Virus record (IMG/VR): IMGVR_UViG_3300027597_000054
Coordinates: 1 to 20,282 of that record
Source of the DNA: a virus
Reading direction: 5' to 3' (one strand)
DNA length: 20,282 bases
Part shown: positions 17,401 to 20,282 of the stretch, piece after piece
Layout of the letters: each line of letters begins with the position of its first letter
Numbering within the stretch: the stretch's first letter is position 1
Program-made: the position numbers and the translations under genes
The notes under the pieces: model-generated
Told to the model about the DNA's origin: nothing
Databases searched by the model: none
What the model saw: the letters and a program-made list of their open reading frames with translations, nothing else

Positions 17401-20282
17401 TAACCGATCCAGTATCCCAACCTTGAGTAACCCAGAACATAAATTCTTTTGCACATAGACGCATATCTTCTACTGCTTGAGTTTCTGAATTATAATAGTC
17501 AAAGACGAATCCTTGCACTTTACAATAATTCTCGTAACCTAAAATAAAATCAACTACTTCTTGAATTGATGCAAATGTATATCCGTAAGGATATGCAACA
17601 ACGCTATCTTCAAAAGTTGTTCTAAATACTGCACTTACTCCGCCAACAATAGGAAGTGAAGATAGTTTTGTAAACTTAGTTTCTTCAAACGCCGATGAAC
17701 TTTCGTGTGTTACTTTTGTTCTATAATAGCTGTTTTCATATCTAACAATAATACCAGCTACATACTGCTTGTTTTCATCCCATTCTACAAACGACTCGCT
17801 TATTCCTCCAACGTTAACCACCGGATCAACATTTCTTTCTCTGTGAGGATTTATGTAAAACACAGATGATTCTTTATCATATCCTGATAAGATATATCCA
17901 TTTTCATTTTTTTCAAATATCATACCACTTAGCGATGGAACATCTAATGCGCTGCTTGTGTTTAATACAATTTGATAGTTTTCCTCTGGTACAAAGACGT
18001 TTCCTTTGTTTAACGGTGTTCTGCTATCTAACACTAGTTTTAGTTTTGTTTTGTCAGCAAAACCACCTAAGTAAACTGCTAATTGTAAGTTTAGATTTTT
18101 TAGTTGTTCTTTATAAGAAGAAAAGTTTGCAGAATGTTTGGTTGTTATATAGTTGGCAACATAATTAACCAATCCAGATGTTTGTACTAACTCTTCAGTT
18201 TCTAGCGTACTAGGAAATACCAACTCGCTGAGTTGTATTCTCTTGTTAGTTTCTGTATAAACAAAATTTCCAGCAACGTCTTTGGAAATTCTAGATAAGT
18301 CAAAACCTATACCAAACAACTTAGAAGGTTGTAACAACACCCAGGCAGTTATAAATGCAAACGGAAATTCCGAGCTTCTTCTCCATGCAGTTTCGACGTA
18401 TGCTTCATCACCAAATGCAAACTGACCTCTTGTTTTTAGTCTGTCAACATTTTGTGCTAATCCGCAGTCAACTGGACTTAGCAATTGTCCATATTCGTTT
18501 ACAGGAATATTGTTTAACAATCCAGGTCTATAAAACTGTACATTTCGTTCTATTAGTTTGCCTGGCTGTCTAATAATTCCTTCTTGCAAGTCGTACCACA
18601 ATACAGTGTTATTGTTTGTGTACGGGGCAGGTCCGTATACATCTTCCCACCAAGTAGGTTGTATTGTTAAACCTAACATTTCCCAAGGATGAGTGTGCGG
18701 TCTATCAGTATCAAAATAATGTTTATAGATACTTCTCCAAAATCCGTCTAGATTGTTTCCGTTTATATCTGAGCTATACTTGTAGTTGTAAGAAAATCCG
18801 TCGGAAATGTCCCACGCATCATTTTTTACATAATCCGGAGACCCTGCTACTTCTAACCATTGAGCAAAGTCTGATAACATTATGTTGTTTAGACTTTCTT
18901 TTTTAAATCCAGTGTCTCTGTTTACACCATTGATAAAATCAAAAATGTTAAGTTTAGACACATCATAGGACGACTTAATGTTGTTGTAAATTCTTCTTTC
19001 TAGTTCAAGTATTAGTTCGTCACGATAGTCATTGTATGCTAGTATTAAACTACCGTCGTGTCCTTGAATCATAGTCTGAGGAGTAGAATATGTAGTATCC
19101 ACAATTAATGAAGGAATGTATTTAGGATACAATCCTAGTTTAGTAGGTGTAGGAGGAACAAATGTTCCGTTAGTGCTTTCAAATTCGTGTACTTCAACTG
19201 TATCATTTGAATCTAAATCTAATGTTACGTAAACAAATTCGTTTTCAAAAGTATAGTCAACTCCGTGTACTAACTGTTCACCATTTAAGTACACTAATAT
19301 AGATCTAGTAGATAGTGTTTGTAAATTAAATGTCTTTGACATTGCAAAATACGCAGGTCCTGGATACTCTACAGTTGTAGATGAAACAGTCGATGACTGG
19401 TACCCTAACATATCACTAAAATAAAATGAGTTTGTTGAAGTTTTATCTTTGTTAATTCTAGAAAGAATTAAGTCTACATGCTCTTTAACTGAACCATGAA
19501 ATCCTGAATTTTCTGCTTCGTTTAAAAATGTTCTTTTAAACTTAGCGTATTCTTTTTTTGCATATCTTATAGATTTAATAATGTTAGCATCTTTGTCTGT
19601 GATATGGTAAAGACCTAGCGGCAACGGACCTGAGTGTTGTATAAATTTGTTTCCATATGTAGATACGTTACCTAAGTCTCTTAAATTGCTTGCACCCGGA
19701 AACTCGCCTGCAAAGGTTCTAACATTTTCTATAATACTGCTAGCATGATCATTTACTTCGCCTAGCGTAAATACAGATAGGCTTTCGTTTAATGGATTTT
19801 TTTCAAGGTTTGACGGAATCTCGTAGAATCCGTTTGCATTTTTTGTTGCACTACTGTATGCTTTAATTACTAACGAATCGCCTACTGTTAGATCATTATT
19901 AAAAATTACAACTGCTATATTGTTAACATTTTCAATAGTATACTCACTGGTTAGTTTTTGTTTTTTTCCGTTAACATAAACATATACAACCAAGTCAGTA
20001 AGCGATCCACTGTTGTCAAACATGTCGACAGCAAAATTATTTAATTGTGTATCTACTATAGAATTTTTAATTACAAACTGTTTACTGTTTGCATTTGCTT
20101 TAACCCATCCGTTAACAAAAGAATAAGCGTCTCCTGAAGGATCATATAGTTTTAGATATCCTTTATCAGTGGTTACGCTTCCGCCGCGATGAACAGCAGA
20201 CTGGTACTCAAAGGAATCGTTGGTTAAATCAAAGATAAATTGTATATCGCCGATATTGGCAATGTTTTGGTAACTTAATGGA
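8447..20282 (-). CDS. Giant virion structural protein (baseplate/tail adhesin-scaffold), 5' end outside window
   Basis: One uninterrupted frame reaches the window edge: 3944 codons are visible, and the frame stays open above the Met at 20023, which has no Shine-Dalgarno. Residues here are counted from that Met. The N-terminal third has a VYVNG-type beta module, then a large region with blocks conserved in marine T4-like phages (e.g. YQKREYLANIINDDVSQYKF). CBM5/12-like modules lie at about 748-791 and 1006-1049. A probable seven-bladed FG-GAP propeller spans about 1417-1946 and contains two more CBM-like modules. GxGY-type modules lie at about 2340-2410 and 2706-2795, and a run of 7-8 beta-sandwich-like repeats fills about 2820-3820, including IEGERIEYFEV...LQLRRGTLGTG near the end. 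The C-terminus (WNETGKALKDSENDISRFL...LPK) is typical of the family. No signal peptide, membrane helix or catalytic motif is seen. It is probably a baseplate-attached, cell-surface-contacting protein; the exact place in the virion is unknown. Confidence 0.93.
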   Translation of the reverse strand, partial: PLSYQNIANIGDIQFIFDLTNDSFEYQSAVHRGGSVTTDKGYLKLYDPSGDAYSFVNGWVKANANSKQFVIKNSIVDTQLNNFAVDMFDNSGSLTDLVVYVYVNGKKQKLTSEYTIENVNNIAVVIFNNDLTVGDSLVIKAYSSATKNANGFYEIPSNLEKNPLNESLSVFTLGEVNDHASSIIENVRTFAGEFPGASNLRDLGNVSTYGNKFIQHSGPLPLGLYHITDKDANIIKSIRYAKKEYAKFKRTFLNEAENSGFHGSVKEHVDLILSRINKDKTSTNSFYFSDMLGYQSSTVSSTTVEYPGPAYFAMSKTFNLQTLSTRSILVYLNGEQLVHGVDYTFENEFVYVTLDLDSNDTVEVHEFESTNGTFVPPTPTKLGLYPKYIPSLIVDTTYSTPQTMIQGHDGSLILAYNDYRDELILELERRIYNNIKSSYDVSKLNIFDFINGVNRDTGFKKESLNNIMLSDFAQWLEVAGSPDYVKNDAWDISDGFSYNYKYSSDINGNNLDGFWRSIYKHYFDTDRPHTHPWEMLGLTIQPTWWEDVYGPAPYTNNNTVLWYDLQEGIIRQPGKLIERNVQFYRPGLLNNIPVNEYGQLLSPVDCGLAQNVDRLKTRGQFAFGDEAYVETAWRRSSEFPFAFITAWVLLQPSKLFGIGFDLSRISKDVAGNFVYTETNKRIQLSELVFPSTLETEELVQTSGLVNYVANYITTKHSANFSSYKEQLKNLNLQLAVYLGGFADKTKLKLVLDSRTPLNKGNVFVPEENYQIVLNTSSALDVPSLSGMIFEKNENGYILSGYDKESSVFYINPHRERNVDPVVNVGGISESFVEWDENKQYVAGIIVRYENSYYRTKVTHESSSAFEETKFTKLSSLPIVGGVSAVFRTTFEDSVVAYPYGYTFASIQEVVDFILGYENYCKVQGFVFDYYNSETQAVEDMRLCAKEFMFWVTQGWDTGSVITISPVGNSVKFSKDYHMVDDIFDNFYDYNILTGTGERLSKEFSSIYRTNANTYGLEPIQTAEGIFLVRLPLVQTEHVVLLDNVTVFNDIIYDMIPGYRQERIKLVGYRTDNWNGGLNIPGFFYDRAYVSNWNTWTDYSIGDLVKYKEFYYSSNMKHTSTDYFDANHWNLLDEKPTPSLYANWDYKVNQFTDFYDLDTDNFDTEQQRLGQHLIGYQKREYLANIINDDVSQYKFYQGFIAEKGTKNSLTKLFDALSSADKDSLEFFEEWAIALGQYGSVNNIKEVEYKIDEEKYRLEPQPFELVSSLSPSRTDLVYEIPSYDVYLKPDDYTHKPFPLTTNTTTFTRDSGYVRNDDVDYVVNTYDELLTLNIEEVELGNHVWIVEKNNTWDVVRHVNSDQKIIGIQSYTPTDRKFYENGTPSGFTLQFENYVPFEKDEIIGIYNNNLNINGFHKIVDVVLDKVSIVTETPVSIDINTPYEDSSGVVSIFRSRRFADSNDINNQYYKVQDDLSDKIWVDDAVDSQWAVYKHSSVFALQEESINPTGDGDGFASSFDVSSSNSTIVVGSPDRVNGYVNLYYRFNESIAKTKYQEILPSTSIHDSSSKYGYSVAISPDGKYIAVGAPNAGNVKTRYVGILNPTGSYAEGDIVSDRGTLWKANKTIAGDNSTISDLSQDWTPTYLIEGDATGSSSGLSSQGIVYLYEKQPNSLYNLITTFTSPDPMNGERFGANIQIRNHYSGPKIFIGAPGSSTGRIYFVEYTDSNWKYSRNRMYKGSFSETTQYYVDEIVYYEGYLYKASTNLAPGIFDLTNWISLSSDIEHVGFIPNTVDVIDGDSDSTGLVNATGIGYNFDVNSLGDMIVLSGSLDTGLTQNGDPTILNRIGLYRNEGSRWQFGQYIDTDDSVEDYAFSLAINDTGTKIAVGAPHNNLTGIDTGIVYIYKQVNGVFALQQSIPSPFTEHNESFGTGIDFAGNKLVISSKNGDSKVRMLFDNNATVFDNNSTRFMTVAEDLGKLYVFQEIGDNFVYAEDLIYTRNTRLQDNTNFKIVDNHIYIGFPEITNEDSTIGMLVDCRAERNTNSWSTITSQTNKVDVKYIKKVFLYNTEKNTTFGTIDLIDPRQGKIAGVADSEIFYKTWYDPAVYSVAEQDINQNYPDVFVDKLNSWTTSEVGRLWWDISKASWYNPYQGTTQYRTAWWNKLVDGASIDVYEWTESDLTPDEYNRITETNEGFANGITGTPLHLNAYSLRKVYNIETGTFNYKYYFWVKNPQTIPFKNNRKLSAFDVAKLIEDPASTGYTFVALIGQDKFALYNARSYIEGTKTALHFTITNDLTNINNIHSEYQLLTENLASSKPNEKVETKWFDSLIGYDINDRPVPDTALSVKQKYGILNSPRQGMFINKTEALKQVVERANSVLLQNSIVDNYDMSMLLSQEEIPNENSGRYDTTVDTLEDLRFVIVAKTEQAVLSPVVEDGRIISVNIVNPGRGYVIAPEIKITSSSGTGAIFKTTINNLGQITSVLVRSKGKNYPSNTTLTPRKFSVLVKSDSEIVGRWAIYDYNKSARSWTRVDSQKYNTQNYWTYADWYAAGYGSQTAINQTVNESYELFGLDNNIGDVVKINTIGSGGWLLLEKIDDQLTEDYTINYKTIGRENGTIQLASRLYDFITTTSGYDANIYDTAFYDREPVVELRNILTALRDDIFIGDLEVEWNKLFFASVRYAFSEQLFIDWAFKTSFIRAKHNLGNLSQSVTFKNDNLENYEDYVNEVKPYASKVREYISSYTYTEPTQSLITDFDLPPSYNLETREIETNGISVIDGVLTGIADKYLEYPFKSWLDNNGYDIIRIDVADGGSGYTSTPLVRIDNNNGTTARAYLSRGRVSSVIIDNTGGKYLTAPEITIEGSIAEGGSQAKAVAVLGNGVVRSTRIGMKFDRVSGSYLFTELDETQTFTGTGAAELFYLKWPIDLRTNTYSVSVNGVKQLSSQFVVGNVTDKTKTYNREIGYIEFMDPPANESLIQITYNKNIKLLSAADRINFFYNPSTGMLGKDLSQLMDGVDYTGTILDSIDFGTQQGFDVSGYGALPWDTFSNTYDDEIFVCDGSTNTFELTNPLEDGLEYNVYLNNVRIDDPEYDYSTVLSNPNALMQTLVGDGETTVVSINEELISIVDGDVVVIRKSTSDGSFVPTNDSYDTAIEGGNLAYTTAAGVSSGEINIDGDGFVTTTTSRGPEELVPGQILDTLDIQVYHRTTDGTGIIGVANFKIDGDSTSFALPSVPQSVDSVVVKIDNDIVSSDLYSLDLKNNLLLFDNDISTLGSNLSIMSIGTNGIDLLDTGTFVSDGSTLVVTTSAVWQTELSAFVTKNGEVLSEGTAYTLVQSSNTSDYPNRVQIVFDFTVLAENNFVQWTIYGSELKTYSQMVIDRTFEADGLTNYHKFDTTNIPIPFNALPISHKILVTVNDRILNPGYNISFTTTSARVYQIEEWQFQDTTSIDDTDIIVFADGVQLLSTQYSFDPVNATIEILFSTVAPAGSKLEIFVLKNADYWTLDTQITFEALPSQTLNLDFLQADDHVYATSIVYDDSAAVVDSTTQDLVVHSSDNNVVQFVTRNTNIRDAFVSNDVFRLDFDGHSSIECRIASIKYVLSDSIQFAIAPSSGEVVEIYTFSNHDVNDFNRISYDVLTTTSVSAGSSDYVKRNLLSSGIVELRSPITSGNYAWVIHNGELLTPNVDYTLTDNRSAVKLLRTPIENDTIDILQFSANPVVPKFGYRMFKDIMNRTHYKRLNQNNSYVLKDPLNYYDARISLVSSAGIAIPSKEMNKPGVVFIEGERIEYFEVVGNYLLQLRRGTLGTGIKNVYNPGATLYGQGIDENIPYRDRTLTQTFIGDGTSTDFVLDFTPASVNEIDVIVAGRKLRKTSLDLFVATIDQDSPEADIVLPPEFTVDVEAGTISLATAPAENIYINVVRRIGKVWNETGKALKDSENDISRFLRGATIQLPK
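8560..11570 (-). repeat. Run of divergent ~90-residue beta-sandwich-like modules in the giant protein
   Basis: Seven or eight degenerate copies share the pattern 'tF.gDGsT..F.L ... v.VyvNGv.l....dYt.. ... i.f..aP..g..i.i'. Examples: TFTGTGAAELFYL with YSVSVNGVKQLSSQF; VCDGSTNTFELTNP with YNVYLNNVRIDD; IDGDSTSFALPSVP with VVVKIDNDIVSSDLYSL; SDGSTLVVTTSAVW with SAFVTKNGEVLSEGTAYTL; DTDIIVFADGVQLLSTQYSF; YAWVIHNGELLTPNVDYTL; and FIGDGTSTDFVLDFTP with VIVAGRKLRK. Similar elements occur near the protein's N-terminus (VYVYVNGKKQKL; SILVYLNGEQLVHGVDYTF). Such modules in phage fibres generally act as stalk or spacer units. Boundaries are approximate. Confidence 0.7.
11630..11905 (-). other. GGSGY-type beta module, second copy, in the giant protein
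   Basis: The segment reads DVADGGSGYTSTPLVRI, NNGTTARAYLSRGRVSSVI, then NTGGKYLTAPEITIEG and QAKAVAVLGNGVV. The pattern is 'gGsGYtstP.v.I....G..A.A....G.v..v.v...G..Y...P.i.I', a two-strand repeat seen in phage and bacterial surface proteins. It matches the copy at about 12800-13005. Function is unknown; it is likely structural. Confidence 0.6.
12800..13005 (-). other. GGSGY-type beta module, first copy, in the giant protein
   Basis: The segment contains DGRIISVNIVNPGRGYVIAP in frame, then EIKITSSSGTGAIFKTTI, GQITSVLVRSKGKNYPSN. It has the same G.GY...P.i.I and GxxxSVxVxxxGxxY pattern as the copy at 11630-11905, about 300 residues further along the protein. Boundaries are approximate. Confidence 0.55.
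14954..15091 (-). other. CBM5/12-like module D, inserted between propeller blades 3 and 4
   Basis: The segment reads YKGSFSETTQYYVDEIVYYE, then GYLYKASTNLAPG and FDLTNWISLS. The pattern 'w...t.Y..gd.V.Y.g.lYka..nl.pg......W..l' is that of small carbohydrate-binding modules of families 5/12 (chitin-binding type 3). The leading aromatic is Tyr or Phe rather than Trp. Binding to a sugar is not shown by the sequence; related folds are also common spacer domains in phage fibres. Confidence 0.55.
15362..15487 (-). other. CBM5/12-like module C, inserted between propeller blades 2 and 3
   Basis: The segment reads GSYAEGDIVSDRGTLWKANK and, further on, LSQDWTPTYL. The order Y..GDiV...g.lW.a......W is that of a CBM5/12-like module. 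It follows directly after blade 2 (NVKTRYVGILNP) and is followed by a return to blade strands (GIVYLYEKQ). Confidence 0.5.
16877..17008 (-). other. CBM5/12-like module B in the giant protein
   Basis: The segment reads WNTWTDYSIGDLVKYKEFYY, then SSNMKHTSTDYFDANHWNLL. This is the clearest copy: W..W..YsiGDlV.Y.efYYs...h.s...fd..hW.ll. It sits between two blocks conserved in the phage family and may be an exposed loop-borne module. Confidence 0.65.
17651..17781 (-). other. CBM5/12-like module A in the giant protein
   Basis: The segment reads WDENKQYVAGIIVRYENSYY, then RTKVTHESSSAFEETKFTKL. It keeps the W.....Y..G.iVrYe.sYYr....h.s......f..l order but has Phe in place of the last Trp, so it is a diverged copy. 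Confidence 0.55.

Noticed and set aside
20021-20023. Met at 20023 as the true start of the giant gene
   Set aside because: The frame continues upstream without a stop to the window edge with protein-like sequence, and there is no Shine-Dalgarno before this ATG.

Overview
The window looks like part of the late structural (baseplate and tail-fibre) cluster of a T4-like marine myovirus, most like phages of AT-rich ocean bacteria such as picocyanobacteria or SAR11. This rests on recognised protein signatures: a phage tail-collar domain, fibre modules of the 'ATKEYVD' and 'VVAGGAGIAKNLYVGG' kind, an 'ADLAEKY' fibre C-terminus, and a giant virion protein with the conserved 'LRRGTLGTG' and 'YQKREYLANIINDD' blocks. 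It also rests on the tight, one-strand layout and AT-rich composition. The host is an inference; no host gene is present.

All genes lie on the minus strand, so transcription runs from high to low coordinates. It begins with a giant virion protein gene (8447 to beyond 20282) that is still open at the window edge, with 3944 codons visible. Next comes a conserved 203-residue structural protein (7815-8426). Three tandem paralogous fibre genes follow (5779-7812, 3977-5779, 2465-3937), sharing an N-terminal region of about 190 residues but ending in different C-terminal modules: a tail-collar domain, an unrecognised beta domain and an ADLAEKY-type domain. Then come two paralogous fibre or adhesin-like proteins (1573-2448 and 521-1525). 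The last genes are a small 117-residue protein (108-461) and the first 38 codons of a further gene (1-115) that resembles the start of a conserved, possibly glycosyltransferase-like, phage family.

From 8426 down to 1573 the genes are packed with 1-nt overlaps or gaps of 2 to 39 nt. Most have good Shine-Dalgarno sequences, which fits one late transcript for virion parts. The shared fibre N-termini suggest that several fibres dock on equivalent baseplate sites while their C-termini do different jobs. The giant protein looks like a large scaffold or adhesin. It carries a probable seven-bladed FG-GAP propeller with two small CBM5/12-like modules inserted between blades, two more such modules elsewhere, and a long C-terminal run of beta-sandwich-like repeats.

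The most striking regulatory signal is a perfect TTGACA-N17-TATAAT promoter at 486-514, between the fibre genes and the 117-residue gene. It implies that the last two genes form a separate, host-sigma70-driven unit. A weaker candidate lies at 1550-1576. No tRNA, CRISPR array, insertion sequence or clear terminator was found, and there is no gene-free stretch over 300 bases.
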